DNA of 64,000 nucleotides from Pterobdella sp. o SKG-2022 (GCA_964035795.1 OZ038326.1:7648811-7712810); one strand, 5' to 3'; counted from the first letter of the stretch, positions 40,074 to 60,980 are shown. Notes: a model not told the origin generated them from the sequence alone. A program made the numbers and translations.

Positions 40074-42669
40074 TCAAATAAGGGTCTTGTCATATTTCTC
40101 CCTAAAGTTGATCCACAGTTTCTCGGTCATCTCCATGGTGACGAGAGAGTCAGTGGCTTGGTTAAGAAGGTGCAGCAAGAGCACTCCATCTACCCTCAAG
40201 TACCTGCTCACGAACATCACCAACATCGCCCTGTCGTCCATCTTGCTGCTCTCCGACCTTATCACAACCAATGATAACAAGTATCATTACAATGAAAAAT
40301 TGTTATCAGACCTTATCAAATTTTAAAGTTTGCAGAAAAGAATAAGGCACAGAGGCACTATTATAAATTTGGAGAAGTTTCTGTTTCAAATAACTGTGAC
40401 TTCTAACTCCAAGTAACCAAGCCTCATATATTTATGAAACACAACTCAAACAACAGACAAACCTGGATGACCCATTGTCATAAGTATCATCATCCTTTCT
40501 CTGCATCTGTCTCATAGGCAGTGTTTGTGCCTCACTGATGTCCCTTCTCTTGTTGTAGTACCCTCGGATGTTCTTCTTTGTCTGTTGAAGGTGCATGAGA
40601 TGGTTGGAGGTGCATGAAATGGTTAGTTGGAGGTGCATGAGATTATTGGTTGGAGGTGTGTGAGGTTGTTGGAGGTGTGTAAGGTGGTTGGAGGTGCATA
40701 GATGGTTGGTTGGAGGTCTGATGGTTGATGAGAGGGTTCACATTCGCCTCACAACCACCATACCACAAAAGGAGCATAGAAGACAGACCAAAGTGATGAT
40801 CCCTGACATGAGAAGCAGGTTCTTGATGTAGTTGTATCTGTCCCTGGCAATGGAGTTCCTGAGAGTCCATCGCAGTAAGGAGAATGCATTGGCACAAGCC
40901 ACAAACACCATCCAGAACCACAAAAGCAAGAACACCTGCCATGACAATTAATGTCAGTCATACGAGTAATTAATAGAAAAATGATCATATCTGGGGAAAA
41001 TTATTCCTGGTATTATTTTGATATCTATGTAAATTAAGTTAAATAATTTCATAGCCATAAACAATGAAGAGAACTTTTTCGTTGAAAAGGTTGACAGTGA
41101 GTGCACATTGGAGACTGTGGTTATGAATAGTGCCCAGCTCCCTGGCTCTAAAGTCACAGTAGGCCACCTTCGGAAACCTGGAGTTCTGCTCAAAATCCAA
41201 TCTCCTGTTCGTGTGGTAACTCTGCCACCAACCCTTGTCTGAGCTAGCAAACACTGCAGATAAAATATCCACACCATATCTGTGGAACTTTGTGTTGAGA
41301 AAGATGTTGAGAAAAAAGATTTGAAGAACAGAGTTTAAGAAGTAGAGACTCTTAATGATGAGTTGGAGGAAAGCAAAATAATTGAGAGTGCGAGCCCCAA
41401 AGCACCTGAAGCAAGTGCGAGAGAAGATGTGTTTGAGACTGAGAGTGCATTTGTTTCGTTCAGGCCTACTGAGTCCCAGGCGGTCCCTCACTCCATGACA
41501 CAAATACCTGTGGGTGGAGTGAGGTTGGTTTTGATGGTGCATATGATGAGAAAAGAAACTTAATGTATATGATTATATGGAAGTTCTTGATTATTATAAT
41601 CTTTGAAACAATTGAATTATTAAATGCATTTATTGTGAAAACTAAAAGTTTTGATAAGTTCAATCCTATCATAAGTCGTTAGTTTTAATGGATTTATAAG
41701 AAGTTTGAACTTACTAAAAGTTTTAGTTTTTGTAAAACAATAAATGTATCAAAAAATTGCTTCATTTTAAAGTCTATAAAAAACAAAACAATCTGATTAA
41801 GAAGATACATAAGACATCTCTAGAATACTATATAAAATTAATCTCAATGATGGATGGTAATGATTTTGAGACAAACCTTTCAAGTTGTATGGCCATGTGA
41901 TTCAAATGGGTTGACCTTACATCATTCTTCACCTTCGGGGAGCTCACCTTTGATTTAATGATTATTAAATTGTTAACTTATTTGGAAACTTCTGAAAAAC
42001 TGAATTTTTTATATTTAAAATAATCTTACTAAAATTAAGGAATAAAAAAATATTACTTTTTTGCCATAAGATATGAAATTAGCTAGGTTGAACCCTGATC
42101 CAGCTTGGAGCCAGCTCCAGAGGAGGGATGGAAGGGTGTAGAAAAAAGCCTGAATGAGAAGGATCAAAGGCACCCACTGGTAGTATGTCACGGAGGGCTT
42201 CCTACCTGTGGAATCATTTACAAGTCTTGCCTACTGTCAACTTTGAAGGATTTATTTATTGATAAATAACTTATTTGCTAATTTACATCTTGGTTTTTGG
42301 ACGAAAATAAATATTCAATAAATAGAAGAATAACCTGAGCTAAAGTAGGATGGAATATTTTCTTTGTTGAAAGGCACAAAATAGGTTCCTGTTGAAACAT
42401 TTTGGTGATTACTCTATGTTATTTTTATAAATATCTGCCCTACCTTTAACCCAACATATATTATTGGCGTATTGAACTCGACTCTTAGTGAACTCTTTGG
42501 GACACCAGCACTCTATAGGTTCCCCCACATATTGCTTCGTGGTCACCAATGTTGAAAATAATATTAATATAGTGGTTGTTGTAACGTGGTTTAATCGATC
42601 TGTAATAGTGTCGTCGAACTGCTCGTTGCCACTCGAAAACTTCAAAACTGCTGCAACTAAAGAAGCCAT
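40074..42669 (-). CDS. inx: Innexin gap-junction protein
   Basis: Eight exons join in phase: 42444-42669, 42335-42388, 42057-42205, 41877-41947, 41075-41405, 40753-40935 (3' end uncertain), 40463-40581 and 40074-40257, giving about 438 aa. Innexins are four-pass membrane proteins that form gap junctions and hemichannels. TM1 (about 30-48) leads into LVTTKQYVGEPIECWCPKEF, with loop-1 cysteines 54, 56 and 72. The family signature YYQWVP is at 101-106. The second loop holds FPKVAYCDFRARELG and NHSLQCALTVNLFNEK, and TM4 holds FLLLWFWMVF. The C-terminal domain ends in YLRVDGVLLLHLL and TEKLWINFREKY. Exon 6 carries an unusual extra hydrophobic run after TM4, so its donor at 40752 (GTGAGG) is a choice among several. 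The gene is divergent from the FERM gene. Confidence 0.93.
41640..41835. mobile_element. MITE copy in innexin intron 4
   Basis: TTTTGATAAGTTCAATCCTA on the left and TTGAACTTACTAAAAGTTTT on the right form an inverted pair. TAAATGTATCAAAAAATTGC and AAGATACATAAGACATCTCT follow. These words match the family of the palindrome at 31741-31965 and its right flank. It lies wholly within the 41406-41876 intron. Confidence 0.65.
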
Positions 42670-44002
42670 ACCACTATCATGAACTAAATTTCACAAAATT
42701 ATATAAATTATATCAAGTTTTCAATGGAAATTATTCTTTTAGAAAATGTAGGTAGATGTTTACATTATTCATATCACAATAAGTCTATACACGGAACAAT
42801 AAAAATTCCTAAAAATCTTAAAAGTAAATACAAGTTTTAATGATTTTTTCAACAAAATTGAGAATTTAGAACCAATAAGATAAAAACAAAATTAAAATTT
42901 TTGAAAATGAAAATTTAAAATTTAAAACCAATTAGATGAAAAATAAATAAAACGTTTTAAAAACTTGCTAGACAAAATTTAAAATAGATACATATTGGAA
43001 AACCACAAAAATTTTAAAATTTCAAAAAAGCTAATTTTTAAAATTTTTTCTAGAAACTGATTTTTTGAACACATATAAAAACTTGTTGATAATAATAATA
43101 ATAATTATATAGCGCCTCTGTATGAACTGTTTAAAAAAAAGATTTTTTAGTTTCTAAGAAAAATAGGATAGAAAGAAGACTGAGAATAGGAGGAAGAGAG
43201 TTCCAGAGAAATGGACCAGAGAATAAAAAATTATTCAAAAATTAAAATTCCAGCCAAGTGTGAAAAATAACTCCGGCTATGAAAGTTTCATTCAGACCAT
43301 CCTACTTGGCTACTTTACTTTTCAAATAATGTCGACTTATTTCAGGCATGAGTTTCTAATAATAATGTATGTTTCTTGGCTGGGTGTTTGCTTCATTGTA
43401 GAGGTAACGTGGAAGATACTTTTTTTTGCAACCAATCAAAAATGAAAGAATTTGAGTCCCCATGCCGTCGATATGTGTCCATGTCTTTGAAGGACAAAAA
43501 AAATTTATGAAGTTCAAAAAAATCGTGATAATTTCAGTTCAACGTTATTTAGTTTATCGAATAATTATTCAAAAGTATTTTATTGATGTATTATTTTATT
43601 TTATTAAATTAAAAATATTTTTGAATTTTTTACTTTTAATATTTTATTTTTTGTTCACATCATTATGCATTCATTATTCTCAACTATAATAAAAATTTAT
43701 TCAAAACGTAAAAATTTACTAAAATTAATATAAGTTATTATTTTTTAAACCATATAAACATTATTAAAGACTAACACTCAAAATTATATAAAATAATTCT
43801 CTCATAAAAACATAAATAAAAAAATATTTGCTGTGTAGAATGTCAGTTAATTAAATTCTGGGCCGAAAAACTGATTATTTAATCAGACGAATTATCTTGA
43901 ATATCAGCAGATCGTTGGCATAGTTGTATACATAACAACATCGAGACAAGTCGTCGGTAGCTGAGAGTTTTTGCATTATTTTTCGAGAAATTTTTTCCCA
44001 AA
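42670..44002. other. Divergent intergenic region, innexin and FERM genes
   Basis: This 1.3-kb AT-rich spacer separates two divergent start codons, so it should contain both promoters. At 43088-43240 there is an AATAATAATAAT run followed by TTATATAGCGCCTCTGTATG and GGAAGAGAGTTCCAGAGAAA. It resembles the 3' end of a dispersed repeat. No core promoter element can be singled out. Confidence 0.5.
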
Positions 44003-47000
44003 ATGTCTCAAAATGTGAGTGATCACCATTAATTTTTTATTGGTTTGCAATGTTTAGTTTTGCCTATGAGCTAATTTTATCTTCTTCATTCGTACTCTTC
44101 TTTCAAAGAACTCAACAACAACGACAACAAAAAAGTCATGCCGTATCCTGGTGGAAACAATGGAAAGCGAGTTGGAGTTCCAGGTGAAAGCTTCTACCAC
44201 AGTACTGCAGTTGTTCAACGAGGTGGTGGGTGTGCTGATGATCAAGGAAACGTGGATGTTCGACCTGATGTGGAGAAATCATATGTGGCTCCAAAAGGAC
44301 AAGAAGGTCATATCGCACCTTAACAAGCTCAAACAGGGTTGGTGGGGGGGATGTGGGTGTCTGGTGGTGATTGCTGGATGTAAATTGACGTTTGTACAGC
44401 GCTTAAATTTAGTTGGAGTGCAGATTTTTATAATGTTATGTAAATTTTGTTCACCAAAAAAATGAAGTCGTATGGTTTTGTATCATCCGATCATTAGACC
44501 TTAACTGCTGAGTATGTTACCTTTAGATAACATAATCATGCTCAGTTGAAAGTTTAAATATTATTTTAAATATGATCCACAATGAGATTATCACACTTAA
44601 TCATATCGATATTACATCGGCATTTCGATGTATTTTTAAAAAGATTTGAAGCTGTTTAAATTCACATGCGACACGATACACTGGCTTCAATATATGAAAC
44701 AACATAGCAAAGTTCATTTTAATTAACTAGTGGTAAAAATCAAAAAAGAAAATATTCAAAAAATGCACACAGTGAGAAGAGCTAGCGTTGCCAATTGAAT
44801 TTATTAAGAAAAGCCCATTTGCAGATTGCCTTCGGAAACTAATATCATACATATTAATTAGTTTTATAAATGACATTTTGCTTACTATTCAGCCGGTTAT
44901 CTGATTGTTTATTAAATTTAGTTGGGCATTTATTAACTTAGTTGTTGAGTCAGTTTCTCAGTTACTTATTTTGTATAATTTCTCACAATTATGAAAAATT
45001 TTGTTCATAAAAACACGTTTATTAAAGAAATTAGCTAAAATGTTGATATGCTAAACCTTATCGTAAATTATTAGAACAACCTAAGAACAGAAACAAATAT
45101 TTCTATGAAATGAACATGGAAAATAAGATAAGAAATGTTTATTCATGAAGTTATGCATTTATTTAGTTGATTAGTTATCGAGTGAGTTTCTTATCCATGT
45201 ATCACAAGTTGTTTCTCTGACCAAACAAATCTTTGTGTGACTTTCATTAAAAAAACATAAAAAAACAAACAAAACAAACAAAAAAAAAACAAACAATAAA
45301 ACAAACAAACAAAAAAACAAACAAAAACAAGCAAGCAAACAAACACACACACAGGGGCAGGTTTGAAGAAGGCAGTTGATGGAGAGATGAAAGTGATGCT
45401 GCTTGTGAGGTGCTTCCCTGTCAATGTGGAGCTCGAGGTGGTCAGTGAAAAGAGCCTGGTGGGTGGCTTTGAGCATTTGATCTTGTTTGTGGAGTGTTAT
45501 ATGATTTTTATTTAAGTTTCATTTTTAAAAGTTTTTTTGTGTTTACTTAAGTTTGTTTGAAAATTTAATTGTTTTTATGTTTTTAAAATATTTTTTGGTT
45601 ATTTTCTCAAGGTTTTGGTTTCAAATTTCTTTAAATATCTCATTTCTTGAATATAGATTCTTCTCAACGTTATAATTTATTAATCCCCAACACCACATGG
45701 ACAAATTCATGCATAAAGTCCCCTCACCACAACAACCTTAACATTGTTATTAGAAGCACTTGTTTCATCTCAACATACTAAAAAGGATTTAAATTTCTTA
45801 AATACCTTTATATATAATATAAAAACACATGATCACTATGGTACAACTAAATACAACGGCTAATGAATAATGCACGGAGCTTTTTGATTGACTGAGAAAC
45901 CATCATCTGATTACTTTTTTAAATTAATCAGCTCCGAGCATTGATGATTCTTCAAAGCATTTAGTCTTATTTTTTCTGGGTTAATACTTTAAACTTTATC
46001 AGATGATCAAACTCAACACTGATTCTTTTACAAATATTTCGCCTTAAAAATTCATTAAATTCTTTTTTAAAAATTTATTTTTTATTTTTGAAAAAGGAAT
46101 TAAAATTATTTTGTGGTACAACAAAATATGAATCTTTTAAAACCTTGGCATGCAAATACCATTTCATCAACCACACTTCAAAACACCCACATCTCGTGCG
46201 CATCCATGTGTTCAAGATGTTCCCAAACCAATGATACAGACATTTGAATATGATATGAAAAAATCAGTATGGGATGAAAAATTATATTTCAACAAAAACC
46301 TTGTCATTGAAGTTAATCAAGCACATCGGTATAATCTTATATTGACGATGAAGCAAATTGATCGATACATTTTTATAAGATAAGCTATTGAACTTCTAAA
46401 AACCTCCTACAGACACTGTTGTACCTGCAGCTGAAGCAAGCCATCTTACAGGGCAGCATTTCGAGCACTCCTCAGACCGCAGTCCTTCTTGCTTCGTATG
46501 ACGCAATTGTCGACTTTGGACCCTACCATGACACGTTGACCAGTGAGAAAGACATTTTCAAACAAATAACGCTGCCGAAAAGGTTTGATGTGTATTTTGT
46601 GTGAATGATTTTTTGAAGTTGTTTGTATCAAAAAAAATATTCAAAAGCTAATGTAACATAAAAAAATTGTGATATAATAGAGAATATATTCTATAAACTC
46701 ACACCCGACATTGGTACAGTGCTTATAAGGAGAGTGGTCTGACAGAGGACGAAGTGAAAGACATCGTATTCACTTGGTATTCACAACTCAACATCACCTT
46801 GAAGTATGCCTCTGAAGTTTAATTGTCGCTATTTTTAGAAGCAATATCTTTAAAAATTATTCATTTCATTGTGTTCTAGGCATCAAAATTGAACTGCACC
46901 AAACTTTGCATTTTTAGCTAAAGACTGCATTTTTTATGACTTGGTTAGAAGTAGACCCCTTTAGCCGGTATCAATGAGCTCGTATTCGGATATCGTTTTC

Positions 47001-50000
47001 ATTCGGCTTGGCTGATGATTCATTTTTTTATTGACAACGACAAGACAAGCTGCCCAAGTGTTTGAAGGGTGGATCTTGAATAAGATAACTTCAAGTTGGA
47101 TGTTAGCTCAAAGTGGCAGTCTATGAAAAGTTGTTCTAAATGAATGAGACATTTTTATAAACTAAGTTATAAGAGTATCATAATATAGACTGAATGCTTT
47201 CAAGCCCAGCTAATGAGACATGTATAGCAGTATAAAAAAAACAAAAATTTATGGATTTTTATAGTCTGTGAAAATGAAGTTTTATTTGAGAAAGCTTTAT
47301 AAAGTTTTTATAAACAAACTATAGCTTAAAAAACACAAATCACATTTACGACTGAAGCTCGACACAACAAACGGTTTTGCATCATTTTCAAAATGATGTA
47401 ATTGTAGACAACAAGTTATATATATAAAGTTCTATGCTACAAAATCTACTTCAAAATTTTCATTATGTTGAAAAGATCATTATTATGGCTGATAACTCAT
47501 AACGAGCACTATGGATTTCATCAAAATAATTTTCTTTTATATATGCTTTCATAGGTCATGAATAGCTTAAAATGAAAATTCTTTGAGCTGAGTTGAAACA
47601 GCAAAAAATAATAATACTGTGAAACCACACTCTGGAATGATTTGAATAAAAATAAAAATAGCATAAACGACACAAAATCTCTTGCATCGAAGAGGTTGAC
47701 AACTTCAAGAACTTGGGGGCTTGCATGAAGAAAGCACGGCGTAGAAGCTAGGAAGGAACTGATCTGAATGGTTTGTCACGAACTTGAAAAAAGCTGAAAG
47801 CGCCCAATGAAAAGTCAAGATTAAATTGTTTTTGGTGACAGTGTGTGTTGCTTTATAATTCTCAAACCTGGTCTGTAACTTTTGTTTTGACAACATCGTC
47901 GGATGGCACTCAAACCATAATGCGTAGCATGCCACAAAACATCTCGTAACGATAAAGATCTCTATAGTGATTTGCTTAGCAAAAACTGCAAAATCAAAGA
48001 AGGTAGAGTGAGACCCATGGGTCATTGTAACCGTCATCGAGAAGAGAATTCTTGAAACTTGTGGCAACCTCTGAAAGCCAAGGAGAGGGAGAAAAGCAGC
48101 CAATTATGATGACACCCTGATGAGAGACACCAGCTTATGAAGCATTATGCAAGTGGGAAACTCAAACAGGGTATCATGCAAGAGCCTCATGAGTCGACCT
48201 AATGAGTCTAAGATGTTGAGGTTGTGAAAAAAATTTGTCTAACATGGGTGCAAATAATTATAAGCCAAAATAGAGAGTTAAATAAATTAAAAAGAAATTT
48301 TAATTTCAAAATTGTCAGAAAAATATTGAAAAAAATTCTTTGAAAAGAAGGTTTTTTTATAAAAAATTTCAAGCAAAAATATTCAGCATCATTATGCAAA
48401 TGATGAAATATTTTTGAGAAATATTTGAAGGCCAAAAACTATAGCTGTTCTAAAGCTGAGATACATTCCTTTTTTTAACCTACACTTATGAATATTTGAC
48501 AAAAGTAAATAGATTGTCTTCAACAAACACACATTCAGAATTTCACTATTGTCATTTACTTACATTTTCAGAACTTCTCATACTAAAACTTCATTAAAAT
48601 CTTTTGCAAAATATACAGAAACCCTAAACCTGGTTTTTGAAATATCCTGCATTCGAATAAAAAAATATCTTTTCATTTTATTTTTTGTCGCAACATCGTA
48701 TTGTAGTTTTCTCATACCATAGCAGTCTTATCACATTCACAATCAGAACCCCCTCAACACCCACCATCAAAACCCTTGTAAAACCACCACAAAACTTTAT
48801 AGCACCATCATGACACTCTACTGACATAAAGTCACATCATCCCTCGTTGTAACAGGGAAGATGCTATCCGAGAGTACATGGAAGTGGTGAGGGACTTGGA
48901 GATGTATGGAGTAGAGTACTTCAGTGTTAGCAACAAGAAACTGAGCAAACTGTGGCTGGGTGTCACTCCAGAAGGGGTTGCTGTTTATGAGCACTCCGAC
49001 AAGTAAGTGGCATCAAATGTTCAGTTCTTTTGATATTTAAGAAAAATTTTAGGTTTTCTCAATAAGTTTCAGTGGGAAGAACGTTCAAATTTATCGTTTC
49101 TGGGTATCTTTGTAAACAATGATAAGAAATTTTGCGAGCACACATTTAGTTTCGAAACGTGCAAACATCGGTTTGTGTGGTAGACTCTCCAACAGGGGCT
49201 GGTTGCCTCATTATGTAGCTTACAGAGGCTACTATGTTTGTGAAATGCTCAATAAAAATTTAAAATAATTAATTAAATTACTGGTTTTTGTTATTGAAAA
49301 TATTGAATCCATCACTTTATCAGCATAAACAGACGGTTTATGCTGATAACATTTGTTGTTTATGCAATTTGATAACCTTCTTTATTACTCAAACAAATCT
49401 TTGAACTTCAAAAGCAAAATTTATAATATTTACGCATGAAAGTTTGAAACAAAAACAGACAAAACTTTTTTCCAATATCCGTAATTTTTTTTCCATCTCC
49501 TAAAGGAAGTGCCCCAGGTTTCGACTTCAATGGGGTGAGCTGCAGCACTTGTACGCCAAGAAAAAGAAGTTTCTGATCAGAACTAGGGAGCCCAGTCTGC
49601 CGGTTTAATATATTTTGTGGTTTTTATTACATAGTAGGTTTTCGTAAATGAAGAAACTATATACAAATAATATATGATATCGAAAACCACATGGGTTAGC
49701 GTTTTGTGAAAGTTGCACAAGCGAATCCTCTGACGACCTGACTCATAAAAACATGAACCTGAAATTTGGAGAATATCTGTTTTCTAAATTGAAAAATAAA
49801 CAAAAAATCAATTATTTTGACAAGACTCAAAGAAATAGAAAAAATACAAAATCTACCCTATTAATAAATTGAAAACAATATTTACATTTTATATCATTGT
49901 TTTATTCTTTCACTTTTTCTAAACAATTTCCACTATTATTCTCCCATCCTATCTTCATCATCTCTTACCCCAAATCCCCCAACCCTGCAGCTTTTCAGCT

Positions 50001-52057
50001 TGTACACTTCAGAAAAACGCAAATCTGAACTAATCCTAGAGTCTTGTGTCAAAAACCACGAGTTGTTCATGAAAAGAAGCTCAGACAACTACTACCACTC
50101 TCTGCAACAGATCAGAAAGCTTGGCCACTTAGAGAGGCACCACAAGAAGGCAGCCAGGTACCAGATGGTTGAGTACCTCAAGCCAAATTTGAATATAAAT
50201 GATAGCTTTTTAATACTTCAATGATGAATCTCAATGTTAAAGTTTTGAAAAAAGTTATTTTTGCACATTTTTGAACTTCCAACGTTGGTTTCAATATGAT
50301 TTGTAATATTGATGAAAACCAATTAATATTTATTATAATATAAAACTTGTTACAATGAATTTGAAAAATGAACAGTGAAAATCAGCTGAGTGTCCTCAAA
50401 AATGAAATAGAAATGAGAAAGAAGATTGAAGCAGAGAAGAAGGAGTTAGAAGATGACTTGAGGGTGAGCATTTTAAATGTTATATTCAATTCATTCTGAT
50501 CAGTTGATACCGCAAAATCTTCCATCTTAAGATTTATCAACAATCAGCACTAAACTTCAAAATGTAGTTCGCATGGAGTAGTACCCTGTGAAACCTAATC
50601 ATTTCACAAAACTGTTCGGGTGTCTTTCACCCCATTCATGCCTCTCTCAAGCACCTTTCCACAAACCCTACTAACATCCCTTATCAATATATACATTAGA
50701 ATTTTTAAGTCCCTGATGTTGGTCGTCAATATTAGGAATGATTTGTATAAAAATCAAAATTAATGAAAACATAATTATTTGACCTTATTTGAATCAGTTT
50801 GACTTGATAACAGGACTACCAAGAATGTTACAAGATGGCTTTGAAAGGTGAGGCGGATCAATCATCATTTGTCTTCAAAAAATTTTTCTTTCACCTCAAA
50901 TTAATTCATTTTATACTAATTATTTCACCACCGTCTCTTATATGTGGTCCTGCTATGGTTGTTCTAGATGAGCTGGTGACCGCTCTAAATAGTTTCATAT
51001 ATCGATCTTAACTGCTATTTTTAATCAACTATTGTTAGTTTAAAGTTTCCCAAAAGCGATTGAATGACAAAGATGTTCAACGTTGGCTTGAGTATCTAGC
51101 TATTTTCAGATAACTTTATACTGTCATTATATTGTGTCATCAAAGATGTTAAGTGCCTCACACTACGACAGAACTTGAGAACTATGCAGACACGAAAGAG
51201 CACACGGTTGAGCATGTTAGTAGCTTTATTTGGCTTGATCTAATCATATATCCAAGTTTCGATTTTGCTCTAAAAATTATTGATTATGACTATTCATCCG
51301 CCAACATTTTCATCTAATCTTTTCGTTTTTGAATAATTCCTCCATAGCTGTAAGTTGTTATTTATTTATGCATCAGAGTTTGTCAGTAAAATGTACGAAG
51401 CTCTTCAGGAACATAATCAATATTAAGAACTATGTAAGGAAAAATTTTATCATTAGGAAACATTGTTATAGACAAATGGCCATGTGAAGATTACAGATTT
51501 GTTGAAAGAAAAAGAGCTGGTATCCAAATGTGGAGGTGAGTTTGAGATGTGAATATTTGGAATGCGTGTGACACTGGCATTTTATTTGCAATACACTACG
51601 AGTGAAGTTATTGAAGTGCAACTCCGTCGCAAGATGTTCACATTGCCTGATATGATGGCATAACGTTGTTTTCATGTAATGTCTTTCAATCAGAAGAAAA
51701 AGAAGAAGAAGAAGAAGAAAACGAAGTCGACGCCAACGTCCAAAAAGTTAACAAGCTCCAGGTGAAAAAACATCAAAAATTTTTTAAATCATTTGATTCT
51801 TTCATGGCAAAATGTAATGCTTTCATGAAATGTCTTTGAAATAAAAGTCTGTACACCAACCAAATTAAACACACACACTGTTAACTTTTAATTATCTCAC
51901 AAAGGTACTGAGTAGTGAGCTGGAAGCCATAAGAAACCGCACTCACAACGTTCGACAAGAGATGAGCCAGTATGAAGAAGAGGTGAGCAGTTTCTTGCAC
52001 TCCCTCTTCCAGAAGTATCACATCGTGATGCAGACTGACGTCAGCACGACACAATGA
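44003..52057 (+). CDS. Divergent ERM/merlin-like FERM protein
   Basis: Thirteen phase-consistent exons encode 463 aa: 44003-44014, 44109-44337, 45355-45458, 46413-46582, 46720-46803, 48856-49002, 49506-49602, 49991-50157, 50376-50463, 50814-50847, 51497-51535, 51694-51761 and 51905-52057. ERM/merlin proteins link membrane proteins to cortical actin. F1 begins ETMESELEF (KTFTVRIVTMDAEMEF-type). F2 has TLLYLQLKQAIL, TPQTAVLLASYDA and the hallmark RDLEMYGVEYFSVSNKK, then LWLGV. F3 ends CVKNHELFMKRSSDNYYHSL. An acidic coiled coil follows (KNEIEMRKKIEAEKKELEDD, then a run of Glu). The usual C-terminal actin-binding tail is not visible, and length is below the family's usual 580-600. The last exon either reads to TGA at 52055-52057 or is spliced at GAG|GTGAGC (51982) to an exon I did not find. 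The 34- and 39-nt exons are the least certain. Confidence 0.87.
45256..45354. repeat. (CAAA)n/(CA)n microsatellite at a FERM-gene acceptor
   Basis: AAAACAAACAAAACAAACAA-type repeats end in ACACACACACAG at 45343-45354. That last AG is the inferred acceptor of exon 3, so the intron end has no conventional pyrimidine tract. Confidence 0.9.
46960..47150 (+). repeat. LINE 3'-region repeat, copy in FERM intron 5
   Basis: ATCGTTTTCATTCGGCTTGG, then AAGCTGCCCAAGTGT, then TTCAAGTTGGATGTTAGCT and GGCAGTCTATGAAAA match, in order, the reverse complement of 60105-60290 in the TTBK gene. It is therefore a second copy of the same element, here without the terminal hairpin and ATA tail. Confidence 0.75.
47685..48205 (+). 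pseudogene. LINE RT C-terminal fragment in FERM intron 5
   Basis: Frames in order read IEEVDNFKNLGACMK, a decayed LLYNSQTWSVT block and ending-type words MGHCNRHREE, LWQPLKAKERERK and YDDTLMRDTSL. This matches the 3' end of RTE-like LINE polyproteins (pattern VEEVDNFKYLGSW; R..RL.GHC.RH.EE; LW.P..G.RSRG; D.L..DTG). It lies within the 46804-48855 intron and contains several stops. Confidence 0.82.
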
Positions 52058-53727
52058 CGTCTTGTGTCGTTCGTTTCTTGAGCACTTGACTGTCACAGAG
52101 GTTTAACTCCGAGCTTGGCTTTGTTTTTTAAATTTCGATGTTTCACATTTCGACTGCTTCACACACTTAACCACGTGTTTCTTTACTAAGCAAATGTCAA
52201 AGTTTTAAGTGATGGAAAACAAAATTAAAGCGTGGTATTTGAACATAAAAGACAAACTTAAATGAATGACAAAAGTTCAATTTTAACATTTTGATACATC
52301 AACAATCAACTCCAACCAAACTGCTATTAATGATAATGTTGACGAAAAATGAATTCGGGCCAATAAAAACCGGTACAAGAGTGCCACTTATGAAAATATA
52401 AAATGTAAGCAGAGAAATTCCAAAGACAATTATGTTATATTCAAATAATAATTATCTATCTTTCCTATCTACAATAATACTAAAGCATTAGTTGCAAAAT
52501 TAATGATATTTGAGGTTGCACATTTACTTGCAAGCCGAAATGACTGTGTCGAGGAACGTGTGATGGATAAAAATTGGAATGCTCCAACACCGATCCACTC
52601 TCAACCGCCCATGATGCTTCAAACAAATGGGAAAAGCAATAGGGAATGGACAATCAGAACTTAATAATAACCCGCGATAAAACATAGATGTTTCATGAGT
52701 GTGGAAAAAATCGATGAGAATGGAACAAAGGTGTAACCTCGGATGACTTTAATCTCAGTGTTATTGGCTATGTGATAAATAAAATATAACTCCTAATATT
52801 TTGTAGCATAAAACATATTATCACAAAAATGAGAGATAAGCAATGAAATAATGCAAAACATCTTTGATTCATTAGAATACATTAGATATTTGATATATGC
52901 TCCCAGATTGGTTTCATATTGAAAATGACTAGGGTACTATCCACAATAATAACAAAAGAGGTTGGTGTAAATATGAAATAAAAAAAATATTAAATATTAA
53001 ATATCATTTATTTAAAAGTACTCTATTTGAAGCGTGTGAAGCCAAATGTTAAGTCCAACTATCATCACCATCATAAAACGTTACATGGCTGTACCTTAAA
53101 GACTATTAAATAGATTATGTATTAAAATAATTTGGAAAACGCCTTGAAAAAAAAACTCGAAAAAGCAATGAATGCTCATTAACATAAAGCCAGAGTGCAG
53201 AGGAATGCAGGTCCAACAAAACTATCAAATTTGTCGTCAAGCAAAAGCAAAAATAAATGGGTAAGCACGGGACAGCCATCTGACTGGCATGAGCCATAGA
53301 TTGGAGCCACACAGCATAAAAAAGCAAGCCAGCTGCGTGGTGAGCATGAGCCTAGAAGTTTAAAATAATTTATCAATAAAAATCCTATATTTGAATAGCA
53401 TAATGACAGAGAAATACTTTGAAATATCTTTAAATAAAGTCAATAACAAAAATCGATGAAAGCAAAAGCCATCAATAAAGATTTAAGATACACAAAGACA
53501 ACATGGGTCATTTTGATTTCGTCACCAAACTAAAATCACATGGCATGGCAACTTTGAAGTACTTCAATACCGGTTGTTTAACGACTTGTGGCAATGTACA
53601 ATTTGAAACATTCAACTCATTTTTATAAAATTAATCAAAATCCCTTCAAACACACCAAGAAAATGATAATGAAAAATTACCTATTATATATATTGATATT
53701 AAAAGATATGAAGAAAAAAGTGGATGT
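52058..53727. other. Convergent intergenic region, FERM to TTBK
   Basis: No further coding exon is convincingly seen. An AATAAA at 52778-52783 is a candidate poly(A) signal for the FERM gene. A somewhat less AT-rich block at 52540-52760 and one at 53130-53360 have no recognised identity. Confidence 0.45.
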
Positions 53728-53773
53728 TTATATATACATGTCATTGCAGTCGGAAAGTGGATGACTTCGAGGT
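53728..53773 (-). other. Possible alternative last exon of TTBK
   Basis: The TTBK frame at the end of exon 9 reads GCTTCTAG|GTTGGT, a usable donor. TATACTTTCCAG at 53774 onward is a good acceptor. Joined in phase it would end RPRSHPLSDCNDMYI, against RLVLL if unspliced. This is a hypothesis only; no family match supports either tail. Confidence 0.3.
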
Positions 53774-53881
53774 CTGGAAAGTATAGCGACCACTGCAATT
53801 ATAACACATATTTAGCTCTGGTGTTATATAACATAATTCAATTTATCACGTAGTTCTAAGAGCATTAAAAAACTTATTGAC

Positions 53882-60980
<7,099 letters not shown>

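Noticed and set aside
46150..46383. 77-codon frame in FERM intron 3 as an extra exon
   Set aside because: Exons 3 and 4 already join in phase with continuous FERM homology, and the frame matches no family I know.
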